The translations under genes and the position numbers were made by a program. The notes below the pieces were generated by a model that searched no databases, was not told the DNA's origin, and saw only the letters and a list, made by a program, of their open reading frames with translations. Positions 1 through 5,104 of a stretch of DNA of 7,923 nt are shown here, in pieces; position 1 is the stretch's first letter; each line of letters begins with the position of its first letter. This stretch comes from Minisyncoccota bacterium (GTDB lineage Bacteria; Patescibacteriota; Minisyncoccia; Minisyncoccales; GWA2-38-27): contig JAQUNM010000025.1 in assembly GCA_028717605.1 (NCBI GenBank), forward strand, positions 1 to 7,923, written 5' to 3'.

Positions 1-6
1 TTTCTT

Positions 7-12
7 CTCCTC
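7..12 (-). promoter_or_regulatory. Candidate Shine-Dalgarno of a gene beyond the left edge
   Basis: On the minus strand the bases after the SPFH stop codon include GAGGAG followed by AAGAAA up to the window edge. This is a good Shine-Dalgarno core at a suitable distance for a start codon just past position 1. It suggests another leftward gene immediately downstream of the SPFH gene, probably in the same transcript. The start codon itself is not visible, so the assignment is inference. Confidence 0.4.
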
Positions 13-24
13 TTTTTTTAAATC

Positions 25-987
25 TTATTTACTTAAAAAACCTTTGATTATCTGAGTTATTTCTGGAGGTAAAATCCAGTTGCTATTACCTTTTTCTACT
101 GCCTCCAAAATCCTCAGAAGTTTTGTGGTGTCGTCGCCCTTCATAGCCTCTGCTATCTCTTGTAATCTTTCTCTTTCTGCTCTCGCTAAAACCTTAATTG
201 CCCTTCCTTCCATTTCTGATTTCTTCTCTTTAGCTAAAGCCTCCTTATGATCCTCCCTAGCAGGATTAATGTTTTTTATTTTAACACCCTCAATTAAGAC
301 TCCAAATTCTTGATATATTTTGTCTCTATCTCCCTCTACCATATCTGCTAACTCTTGTGTGTTATCCAACCAGTCTTTAAAAATCTTTGTACTAATAATT
401 CCTCTAATCCTGCTTTTAATCCGTGTGGTAACTGAAGGCAGCCACCACTGAATATTATATATTGCAATATAAGGATTAGTAACCCTTATTTTGCAATAAA
501 AATCAATATCTAAAGGGAAAAGATTTTTATCCTCAACGTCTTTCACTGAAATTACATATACTGCTGATTTCAATAAAACATAATCAATTAATCTTTCAGC
601 GTGAAATCCTTTCTCATCTTCCCAGGAGAAAGCATAAATTAAAACATCGTAAATAGGCCAGAATCCGTAAAAGAACAAACCACCTTTTCTTCTTCTGTGT
701 TTTGGCTGATCCACTACTTCGCCATCTTTATTTAAAATATGATCTTTCCAGTTAATAAGAGTTTTGACATACCCTTTGTCTTTGGTGATAATTTTTGCTG
801 TTCCTTCTGAAACAAATGTGTACATAAAGTTATTCTTTGCCCACCAGGTTCTTTTAAACAGCCAAAACAGAAAACAATCAATGCTTAATCCCAAAACAAA
901 CCAACCAGGCCCAAATAAATAACCAATAATTAAAGGGGAAGCGAGAACAACTAAGCTCCAAAAAAAGATATTCCATCTTCTGTCCAT
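25..987 (-). CDS. SPFH/Band 7 domain membrane protein (stomatin/HflK-C-like)
   Basis: A 320-residue membrane protein of the SPFH (stomatin/prohibitin/flotillin/HflKC) superfamily. Members form membrane-anchored oligomers that organise membrane domains or regulate proteases such as FtsH; the substrate here is unknown. Residues about 8-26 and 29-46 are hydrophobic and probably form two N-terminal membrane segments or a hairpin. The Band 7-like region runs from about 50 to 245, with the typical late 'GVLIEGVKIKNINP' strand near 230-243. A charged helix rich in E, K, A and R follows (about 245-300, 'ALAKEKKSEMEGRAIKVLARAE'-type), ending in the SPFH-like 'ILPPEITQIIKGF'. A basic KHRRRKGG loop lies near residue 97. 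The start is supported by AAGGAGG six bases upstream. It lies downstream of dnaN, in the same direction, with its own good promoter. FtsH is not visible nearby. The family is fairly sure; the specific role is not. Confidence 0.85.
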   Translation of the reverse strand: MDRRWNIFFWSLVVLASPLIIGYLFGPGWFVLGLSIDCFLFWLFKRTWWAKNNFMYTFVSEGTAKIITKDKGYVKTLINWKDHILNKDGEVVDQPKHRRRKGGLFFYGFWPIYDVLIYAFSWEDEKGFHAERLIDYVLLKSAVYVISVKDVEDKNLFPLDIDFYCKIRVTNPYIAIYNIQWWLPSVTTRIKSRIRGIISTKIFKDWLDNTQELADMVEGDRDKIYQEFGVLIEGVKIKNINPAREDHKEALAKEKKSEMEGRAIKVLARAERERLQEIAEAMKGDDTTKLLRILEAVEKGNSNWILPPEITQIIKGFLSK

Positions 988-993
988 TTTTTA

Positions 994-1000
994 CCTCCTT
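994..1000 (-). promoter_or_regulatory. Strong Shine-Dalgarno of the SPFH gene
   Basis: The minus strand reads AAGGAGG here, six bases before the ATG at 987. It fixes the SPFH start. It also contrasts with dnaA, dnaN and rpmH, which have no such signal. Confidence 0.85.
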
Positions 1001-1037
1001 TGTATGTTAAGAAAATTGTTAAAGTTCTAATATATTA

Positions 1038-1066
1038 ATTAAATCACGAAATGACAAAAAAGTCAA
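1038..1066 (-). promoter_or_regulatory. Near-consensus sigma70-type promoter for the SPFH gene
   Basis: On the minus strand TTGACT (1061-1066) is followed by exactly 17 bases and then TTTAAT (1038-1043). Each hexamer matches the housekeeping consensus at 5 of 6 positions. The predicted start near 1031 gives a leader of about 44 bases carrying the AAGGAGG site. The -35 box overlaps the dnaN stop codon (TGA at 1063-1065). A short inverted repeat, TGAC-N6-GTCA (1052-1065), overlaps the -35 and could be an operator or chance. The SPFH gene can therefore be transcribed independently of dnaA-dnaN. Confidence 0.65.
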
Positions 1067-2190
1067 GTTTTTATAGGCATTACAATATATATGTAACTTT
1101 GGTCGCCTACTGGTTTTAGAACACTAGGCCCTGAGTCTCCGTTAAAACCAAAAAGAACTTCTGAGCTTTTAATATTCAAAAGTCCATCTATTAAAAACTT
1201 ATAATTAAAAATGATTTCTTCATTTTTGCCTTTTATTTTTGATTTTAAGGTTGACTGATATTCTCCTGTTTCATTATTAGACGAACAAATATCCATTTCT
1301 CCTTTTTTAATATTAAGTTTTATTTTAATCTCGTTTGTTTTTTTAGAAAACAAACTAGCTGATTTAATTTGGTTTAATAATTCTTCTTTTTTAAAAACAG
1401 CTTCGGTAGTGAATTTTTTAGGAATAATTTCTTGATAATTAGGATATTCCCCATCAACCAATTTAGAAACCAATTGGATTTCAGGGTGGGGGGTTTCTTG
1501 TAAAGAAGATTCAAACATAATTTGGTTTAAAGAGAAAGAGATTTTTATTTCTCCTGTTTTCTCAGAAAAAACATTAATCAAATACTTAATAGTTTTTTGA
1601 GGAAGAATTAAAGAATACTCTTTTTTTAAAAGATTTGGTTTTTTAAAGAAAATCTTTTTTTCTCCTAACCTGAAACTATCGGTGGCTGTAATAATTAATT
1701 GATTTTTTTGAAAACAAAGATAAACCCCTGAAATTTCTGGTTTTGAATTAGATAAAGAAGCAATATCTACTATTTGTTTTAAACTTTCACAAAACAAAGA
1801 ATTATCAATTGTAATATTTTCTGTTTCTTTTAATATGGGGATAATTGGGAACTCATCAGCTGAAATAGTGTTAATTTGAGTTTTATAGTTTTCACAAACA
1901 ATATCAAGATTATTTTTTTTTAATTCAATGTTAATATTTTTATTAGGTAATAAATTAATAAAATTAAAAAACAATTGAGAAGGAATAGTTGTTTTTCCTT
2001 GTTTTTCAATTTTAGTTAAAATATAGTATTTAATTCCTATTTCTAAATCAGTAGAGGCTAATTCTAAAAAGTTTTTTTCTGTGTTTAGTAAAATATTATT
2101 TAAAATTGGCAAGGTTAAAGATTTAGGAGTTAATTTTGAAACAACGTTTAAACCTTGTTTTAATTTTTCTTGTAATATTAATAATTTCAT
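1063..2190 (-). CDS. dnaN: DNA polymerase III subunit beta (sliding clamp)
   Basis: This is the ring-shaped processivity clamp that tethers DNA polymerase III and other partners to DNA. The 375-residue length is normal for the family. Recognisable segments are 'TLPILNNILL' (26-35), 'TATDSFRL' (168-175, matching the usual TATDxxRLA), 'DGEYPNYQEIIP' (about 246-257) and the C-terminal 'YIVMPIKT', which corresponds to the conserved YxVMPxR/K ending that lines the partner-binding pocket. The three-domain clamp therefore appears complete. The gene follows dnaA after a 145-base AT-rich gap. No Shine-Dalgarno precedes the ATG, and the only upstream sequence is A/T-rich, so initiation may be leaderless or SD-independent. 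Base composition is very low in G+C (7 of 60 at 1921-1980). The TGA stop overlaps the SPFH promoter. Confidence 0.97.
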   Translation of the reverse strand: MKLLILQEKLKQGLNVVSKLTPKSLTLPILNNILLNTEKNFLELASTDLEIGIKYYILTKIEKQGKTTIPSQLFFNFINLLPNKNINIELKKNNLDIVCENYKTQINTISADEFPIIPILKETENITIDNSLFCESLKQIVDIASLSNSKPEISGVYLCFQKNQLIITATDSFRLGEKKIFFKKPNLLKKEYSLILPQKTIKYLINVFSEKTGEIKISFSLNQIMFESSLQETPHPEIQLVSKLVDGEYPNYQEIIPKKFTTEAVFKKEELLNQIKSASLFSKKTNEIKIKLNIKKGEMDICSSNNETGEYQSTLKSKIKGKNEEIIFNYKFLIDGLLNIKSSEVLFGFNGDSGPSVLKPVGDQSYIYIVMPIKT

Positions 2191-2198
2191 ATATTTTT

Positions 2199-2226
2199 AT
2201 TATTTTATTATTATTAGTAATGTGAA
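2199..2226 (-). promoter_or_regulatory. Candidate dnaN promoter overlapping the DnaA box
   Basis: On the minus strand TTCACA (2221-2226, 5 of 6 to TTGACA) is followed by 16 bases and AATAAT (2199-2204, 5 of 6 to TATAAT). A start seven bases past the -10 falls at about 2192, only two bases before the dnaN ATG at 2190. Transcripts would be essentially leaderless, in agreement with the missing Shine-Dalgarno. The -35 is the last six bases of the TTATTCACA DnaA box, so bound DnaA could block it. In such AT-rich DNA a chance match is quite possible, and dnaN may simply be read through from dnaA. Confidence 0.35.
2205..2217 (-). repeat. TAA trinucleotide tract, DnaA-trio-like
   Basis: The minus strand reads TAA four times (CTAATAATAATAA) starting four bases after the DnaA box TTATTCACA. 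The unit agrees with the DnaA-trio consensus described for basal unwinding elements (3'-[G/A]A[T/A]-5'). The same bases form the spacer of the candidate dnaN promoter. In an 86% A+T gap such a tract can arise by chance. Confidence 0.35.
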
Positions 2227-2229
2227 TAA
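2221..2229 (-). promoter_or_regulatory. DnaA box, perfect TTATNCACA match
   Basis: TGTGAATAA on the plus strand is TTATTCACA on the minus strand, an exact match to the TTATNCACA DnaA box. By eye I found no other exact match in the window; TGTGAATAG inside dnaA (around 3098) differs by one base. The DnaA encoded here keeps the D-H-T residues of the box-recognition signature, so this consensus should apply. Its place 31 bases before dnaN and next to the TAA tract supports a role in the origin or in dnaN control. Confidence 0.65.
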
Positions 2230-2310
2230 GATGTTTTTTAATTTAATTTGTATTTATTTTATTTAGTTAGTTAAATAAGGAATAATATGGGGATTAGTAT
2301 TTTGGTTTTT

Positions 2311-2319
2311 TTATTAACA
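2311..2319 (+). promoter_or_regulatory. Weak DnaA-box-like site TTATTAACA
   Basis: TTATTAACA differs from TTATNCACA at one position (C6 to A). It is located 17 bases from the end of dnaA. The identical 9-mer occurs in inverted orientation on the other side of dnaA (3739-3747). It could be a low-affinity box or an AT-rich coincidence. Confidence 0.3.
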
Positions 2320-2335
2320 CTTTTTAAACAATTAT

Positions 2336-3682
2336 TTAAGAAGAACTTAACAATCTTTCTTTAATTAAAAAAATCTCTTCTTCTAGTTTTTTATCCTTTT
2401 GTATTTCTTCCGCTATTTTTTTACAAGCATGAATAGCGGTAGTGTGGTCTTTTCCTCCAAATTTTCTTCCTATAAAAGGAAAAGAATTTTTGGTTTCTTG
2501 TCTTAATAAATACATAGCTATTTGGCGAGGCCTTACAATTTCTTTTTTTCTGCATTTATTTAAAAGATCTTTTTCTTTTAAATCAAAAAACTCAGCAACC
2601 GTTTCTATTATTTTTTTAGGGGTAATAATTTTTAAAGGAGAAGAAGTTATACCTTTTAAAATCTTTTTTACTTCTTCTAGACTTAGGTTATTATTCATTT
2701 TTTGTTGAATTATTAACCTATTTAAAGCTCCTTCTAGTTCTCTAATATTTGTTTTAACTAAAGAAGCTAAGTAATTATAAACATCATTTGAAAAATCAGT
2801 GTTTTTTTCTATTGCTTTGGCTTTTAAAATAGCGATTCTTGTTTCTAAGTCAGGGAGACTTATGTCAGCGGTCATTCCTCCTTCAAAACGAGACCTTAAT
2901 CTTTCAGCCAAATAAGAAATAGACTTAGGTGGTCGGTCAGAAGAAACTATTATTTGTCTATTTTTTTCATATAAAATATTAAAGATATGAAAAAACTCTT
3001 CTTGAGTTTTTTCTCTTCCTGATAAAAATTGGATGTCGTCTATAATTAAAACGTCAATTTTTTTATATTTATTTTTAAAATCCTCAACTGTTCTGTTGTG
3101 AATAGAAGAAATTAATTCAGTAGTAAATCTTTCAGAAGAAATATATTTGATGTTCTTTTTCTTAAAATTTTTAGCAATTTGATTGCCGATAGCTTGTAAA
3201 ATATGAGTTTTTCCTAATCCAACCCCTCCATAAAGAAAGAAGGGATTATATATATTTCCAGGGTTTTCAGCCACAGCTGTAGCAGCGGCATAAGGTAACT
3301 CATTAAAAGGACCGACAACTAAATTTTCGAAAAGATATTTTGGATTTAAATTAGTCTCTTTATTATTATTTAATTCTTGTAGAGTAAGTTGATTTTCGAT
3401 AACTGTGTTGGGTTTTTTAGAATCTGTCTTTAAATTAGTTTTTTTAACAATATATTCTATATTCTTTATACCAGAATTTGTTTCGTGTAAAATTTTGAAT
3501 ATCTTTTTATGGTATTTGTTTTCTAGCCATTCTTTAACAAAAGAATTAGGGACCCCAATTTGGGCTATTTCTTGTTCAATATTAATAATATCAGTATTTT
3601 TAAACCACGTAGAGAAGTTGGCCGGAGAAAGGTCTATTTGTATTTGAGCGAGAACTGCTTGCCAAAGTTCTTGATTAGTCAT
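2336..3682 (-). CDS. dnaA: Chromosomal replication initiator protein DnaA
   Basis: DnaA binds DnaA boxes at oriC, melts the origin and recruits the helicase; it also often represses its own promoter. From the chosen start it has 448 residues. Domain I covers about 1-80 ('MTNQELWQAVLAQ...', 'TWFKNT'), followed by a short linker. The AAA+ domain III has Walker A GGVGLGKT (152-159), Walker B 'VLIIDDIQF' (D215/D216) and the arginine-bearing 'RLRSRF' (262-266). Domain IV has 'RPRQIAMYLLRQ' and the signature GGKDHTTAIHA (409-419), with D-H-T kept and Lys in place of the common Arg. An in-frame ATG at 3700 would add MLLSTN. I prefer 3682 because 'MTNQELW' is the usual family start. Neither has a Shine-Dalgarno. 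It is divergent from rpmH and followed by dnaN. Confidence 0.97.
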   Translation of the reverse strand: MTNQELWQAVLAQIQIDLSPANFSTWFKNTDIINIEQEIAQIGVPNSFVKEWLENKYHKKIFKILHETNSGIKNIEYIVKKTNLKTDSKKPNTVIENQLTLQELNNNKETNLNPKYLFENLVVGPFNELPYAAATAVAENPGNIYNPFFLYGGVGLGKTHILQAIGNQIAKNFKKKNIKYISSERFTTELISSIHNRTVEDFKNKYKKIDVLIIDDIQFLSGREKTQEEFFHIFNILYEKNRQIIVSSDRPPKSISYLAERLRSRFEGGMTADISLPDLETRIAILKAKAIEKNTDFSNDVYNYLASLVKTNIRELEGALNRLIIQQKMNNNLSLEEVKKILKGITSSPLKIITPKKIIETVAEFFDLKEKDLLNKCRKKEIVRPRQIAMYLLRQETKNSFPFIGRKFGGKDHTTAIHACKKIAEEIQKDKKLEEEIFLIKERLLSSS

Positions 3683-3715
3683 ATTAGTTGATAATAACAT
3701 AAACTATTTAAATTA

Positions 3716-3744
3716 AAAATACAAACCCCTCTTATTTTTGTTAA
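3716..3744 (-). promoter_or_regulatory. Weak candidate dnaA promoter
   Basis: On the minus strand TTAACA (3739-3744) is followed by 17 bases and TATTTT (3716-3721), a 4 of 6 match to the -10 consensus. The -35 is the end of the DnaA-box-like TTATTAACA, which would allow autorepression. The predicted start near 3709 gives a leader of about 27 bases to the 3682 ATG, with no Shine-Dalgarno. The region is too AT-rich for confidence. Confidence 0.22.
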
Positions 3745-3747
3745 TAA
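3739..3747 (-). promoter_or_regulatory. Weak DnaA-box-like site TTATTAACA upstream of dnaA
   Basis: TGTTAATAA on the plus strand is TTATTAACA on the minus strand, the same 9-mer as at 2311-2319. It is one mismatch from TTATNCACA and overlaps the possible dnaA -35. A further variant, TGTTAATTA, starts at 3761. Confidence 0.3.
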
Positions 3748-3771
3748 ACTGGGGATATTTTGTTAATTAAA

Positions 3772-3800
3772 TTGACTAAAATTAATTTTAATATTATACT
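3772..3800 (+). promoter_or_regulatory. Strong promoter of the rpmH-rnpA-yidD-yidC-jag operon
   Basis: TTGACT (3772-3777), a 17-base spacer and TATACT (3795-3800) form a promoter with 5 of 6 matches in each hexamer and optimal spacing. Only six bases (AAAAAT) separate the -10 from the rpmH ATG at 3807, so the expected +1 is the A of the start codon. The transcript is predicted to be leaderless. The -35 hexamer and spacer length are the same as in the SPFH promoter. Confidence 0.7.
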
Positions 3801-3806
3801 AAAAAT

Positions 3807-3917
3807 ATGGGGACAATAAAAAAAAGAAAAAAGAAAAAGACACACGGTTTTAGAAGCAGATCTTCAAAAACCCTTAACAGCAGAAGAAGAAAAAAAAGGA
3901 AAAATGTTGCCTTATAA
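3807..3917 (+). CDS. rpmH: 50S ribosomal protein L34 (bL34), unusually short
   Basis: A small, highly basic protein of the large ribosomal subunit, 36 residues by my translation. It begins MGTIKKRKKKKTHGFRSRS and ends LNSRRRKKRKNVAL. The 'KKxTHGFRxR' core and the Arg/Lys-rich end followed by a short hydrophobic tail are typical of L34, and its place before rnpA and across from dnaA is the classical one. It is shorter than the usual 44-46 residues: the N-terminal 'KRTYQP' is replaced by an abbreviated GTIKK, and about five residues are missing between the HGFR segment and the Leu before the RRR stretch (normally a GxRxV loop). An in-frame stop at 3789-3791 rules out a longer start. No Shine-Dalgarno is present, in line with a leaderless mRNA. 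The last 14 bases overlap rnpA. Confidence 0.85.
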   Translation: MGTIKKRKKKKTHGFRSRSSKTLNSRRRKKRKNVAL

Positions 3918-4221
3918 AAATCGCTTGTTAAAAAAGAAGGATTTTGAAAAAGTATTTAAAAAAGGAAAAAAAATTCAGCAAGATTCTTTTTGTTTAAGGA
4001 CCATTGATAATGATTTAGATTATACAAGGTTCGGCTTAATAATAAGTAAAAAGGTTTGTCCAAAGGCGGTTAATAGAAACAGGATTAAAAGAAAACTAAG
4101 GCACTTAATAAAATTTTTATTACCTGATATTAAAAAAGGTAAAGACGTTGTGTTGATTGTTTTAAAAGAAAAAGAAGAAATGTCTTTAAACCAAATATTA
4201 CAGAGGGCAAAATTATTATGA
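3904..4221 (+). CDS. rnpA: Ribonuclease P protein component
   Basis: This is the protein subunit of RNase P, which helps the catalytic RNA bind pre-tRNA 5' leaders. It has 105 residues, slightly short for the family. The signature 'AVNRNRIKRKLR' (55-66, the RNR motif) is intact, preceded by the strand 'GLIISKKV' (44-51). The start 'MLPYKNRLLKKKDFEKVFKKGK' agrees with the family beginning. The gene overlaps rpmH by 14 bases and yidD by 4 (ATGA), so translation is probably coupled. An AAGGA (3896-3900) inside the end of rpmH lies only three bases from the ATG, closer than usual. The RNase P RNA gene is not in this window. Confidence 0.95.
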   Translation: MLPYKNRLLKKKDFEKVFKKGKKIQQDSFCLRTIDNDLDYTRFGLIISKKVCPKAVNRNRIKRKLRHLIKFLLPDIKKGKDVVLIVLKEKEEMSLNQILQRAKLL

Positions 4222-4412
4222 AAAAGATCATAAAACTATATCAAATATTATTCTCCCCACTGTTGCCCAACCATTGTAGGTTTTTTCCTAGTTGTTCAGA
4301 ATATTATTGTCTAGCTATTGAGAAATATGGAGAAATAAAAGGTTTGTGCTTATTTCTGAAAAGAATTAGGAAATGTCACTTTCTTAACAAAGGAGGAATA
4401 GATTTACCATGA
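4218..4412 (+). CDS. yidD: Membrane protein insertion efficiency factor YidD
   Basis: A 64-residue YidD-family protein, a small amphipathic membrane-associated factor that assists YidC-dependent insertion. The hallmark cysteine-rich core 'SPLLPNHCRFFPSCSEY' (13-29) is intact, as is a recognisable C-terminal 'CHFLNKGGIDLP', a variant of the usual RCHPxxxGGxDPVP. It overlaps rnpA by 4 bases (ATGA) and yidC by 4 bases (ATGA), between its usual neighbours. A weak GAGGG (4203-4207) is found ten bases before the ATG. The codons for the conserved KGG (aaaggagga) also form the Shine-Dalgarno of yidC. Confidence 0.95.
   Translation: MKKIIKLYQILFSPLLPNHCRFFPSCSEYYCLAIEKYGEIKGLCLFLKRIRKCHFLNKGGIDLP
4391..4396 (+). 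promoter_or_regulatory. Shine-Dalgarno of yidC, embedded in yidD
   Basis: AGGAGG lies inside the last codons of yidD, 12 bases before the yidC ATG at 4409, a longer spacing than usual. It is encoded by the conserved Gly-Gly of the YidD tail. It probably adds independent initiation to coupling at the ATGA overlap. Confidence 0.6.
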
Positions 4413-5104
4413 ATATTTTTTATATTATTTTACATCAGCCGCTTTTTAATGCTTTAATTTTTATTTATAATACTTTTGCTTTTAAAGATATTGGTTTAGC
4501 TATAATCATCTTAACCATTATAATTAAGTTTATTATTTATCCTTTAAATACTCAGGCGATTAAGTCGCAAAAAAAACTTACTCAATTAGCTCCTCAAATT
4601 AAAGAAATACAGGAAAAATACAAAAACGACAAAGCAGCCCAAGGAAAAGCCACGATGGAACTTTATCAAAAACAAGGCATTAACCCTTTTGGTGGTTGCT
4701 TGCCCTTATTAATTCAGCTCCCTATTTTAATTGCTCTTTTTAGGGTTTTTTTAGCTGGATTTGAACCAGAAACAATGCAAGGATTATATTCATTTGTGCA
4801 AAATCCAGGACAAATTAATACTCTTTTTCTGGGCTTTATTGATTTAGCCAGTCCTTTTTGGTTGATAGCCGTATTAGCTGGTGTTTTGCAGTTTTTACAA
4901 GTTAAAATGACAACTCCTTCTGTGCCTAAAAAACAAAAAGACATGGCTTCCTTAATGCAAAAACAAATGCAATATTTTTTTCCTGCTTTCACAATAACAA
5001 TTCTTTTCCAATTATCTTCAGCAATAGGTCTTTACTGGATAATTACTACTGTTTTTACAATATTACAACAAAAAATTATTTTTAAAAAAAATGGAGGAAA
5101 CTAA
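4409..5104 (+). CDS. yidC: Membrane protein insertase YidC (short Oxa1/YidC form)
   Basis: YidC inserts and folds proteins in the cytoplasmic membrane, alone or with SecYEG. This 231-residue form contains essentially only the conserved insertase core. Hydrophobic segments lie at about 5-20, 27-46, 93-116, 140-165 and 190-222. Between the second and third is a charged cytoplasmic hairpin ('KSQKKLTQLAPQIKEIQEKY', 52-71), followed by the signature 'INPFGGCLPLLIQLPILIALF' (91-111). There is no large periplasmic domain, and I see no lipoprotein cysteine near the N-terminus, unlike many Gram-positive YidCs. The groove arginine of the first core helix seems to be Lys40 ('TIIIKFIIYPLN'). It overlaps yidD by 4 and jag by 14 bases. 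The C-terminal tail is short and mildly basic. Confidence 0.95.
   Translation: MNIFYIILHQPLFNALIFIYNTFAFKDIGLAIIILTIIIKFIIYPLNTQAIKSQKKLTQLAPQIKEIQEKYKNDKAAQGKATMELYQKQGINPFGGCLPLLIQLPILIALFRVFLAGFEPETMQGLYSFVQNPGQINTLFLGFIDLASPFWLIAVLAGVLQFLQVKMTTPSVPKKQKDMASLMQKQMQYFFPAFTITILFQLSSAIGLYWIITTVFTILQQKIIFKKNGGN

Larger units (their letters stand above)
2191..2335. other. dnaA-dnaN intergenic region, candidate origin of replication (oriC)
   Basis: This 145-base noncoding gap contains only 20 G/C bases by hand count (about 86% A+T). The plus strand is strongly G-biased here (17 G against 3 C). It holds one perfect TTATNCACA DnaA box (2221-2229), a neighbouring TAA-type trinucleotide repeat, a near-box TTATTAACA (2311-2319) and TGGGGATTA (2288-2296, two mismatches). 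Position between dnaA and dnaN is a common oriC location. The box number is low compared with well-studied origins, so function is inferred. The dnaA-rpmH gap may contribute a second half. Confidence 0.55.
3683..3806. other. dnaA-rpmH divergent intergenic region, possible second half of oriC
   Basis: A very AT-rich spacer between divergent dnaA and rpmH (17 G/C in 3701-3806). It contains the strong rpmH promoter, a weak dnaA promoter candidate, TGTTAATAA (3739-3747), its variant TGTTAATTA (3761-3769) and TGGGGATAT (3750-3758, two mismatches to a DnaA box). There is no perfect TTATNCACA. Split origins flanking dnaA are known, for example in Bacillus subtilis, so a contribution to oriC is possible but unproven. 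If dnaA starts at 3700, the spacer begins at 3701. Confidence 0.4.

Noticed and set aside
1052..1065. TGAC-N6-GTCA as a terminator for dnaN
   Set aside because: The stem has only four base pairs with no G/C-rich part and no suitable T-run after it; it fits better as part of the promoter region, or chance.
1836..1844. TGGGGATAA, one mismatch from a DnaA box
   Set aside because: It lies within dnaN codons for the conserved 'FPIIPI' region and is alone there, so it is most likely coincidence.
2081..2266. Open frame on the plus strand across the dnaN start and the AT-rich gap
   Set aside because: It overlaps the conserved dnaN N-terminus, and its product is low-complexity Phe/Ile/Asn from AT-rich DNA.
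2442..2708. Open frame on the plus strand inside dnaA (also 3405-3647)
   Set aside because: Antisense to conserved DnaA domains; the products have no recognisable motif and a composition explained by the complementary Lys/Glu-rich coding strand.
4714..4992. Minus-strand open frame within yidC
   Set aside because: Shadow of the conserved YidC core; no ribosome site or family pattern.
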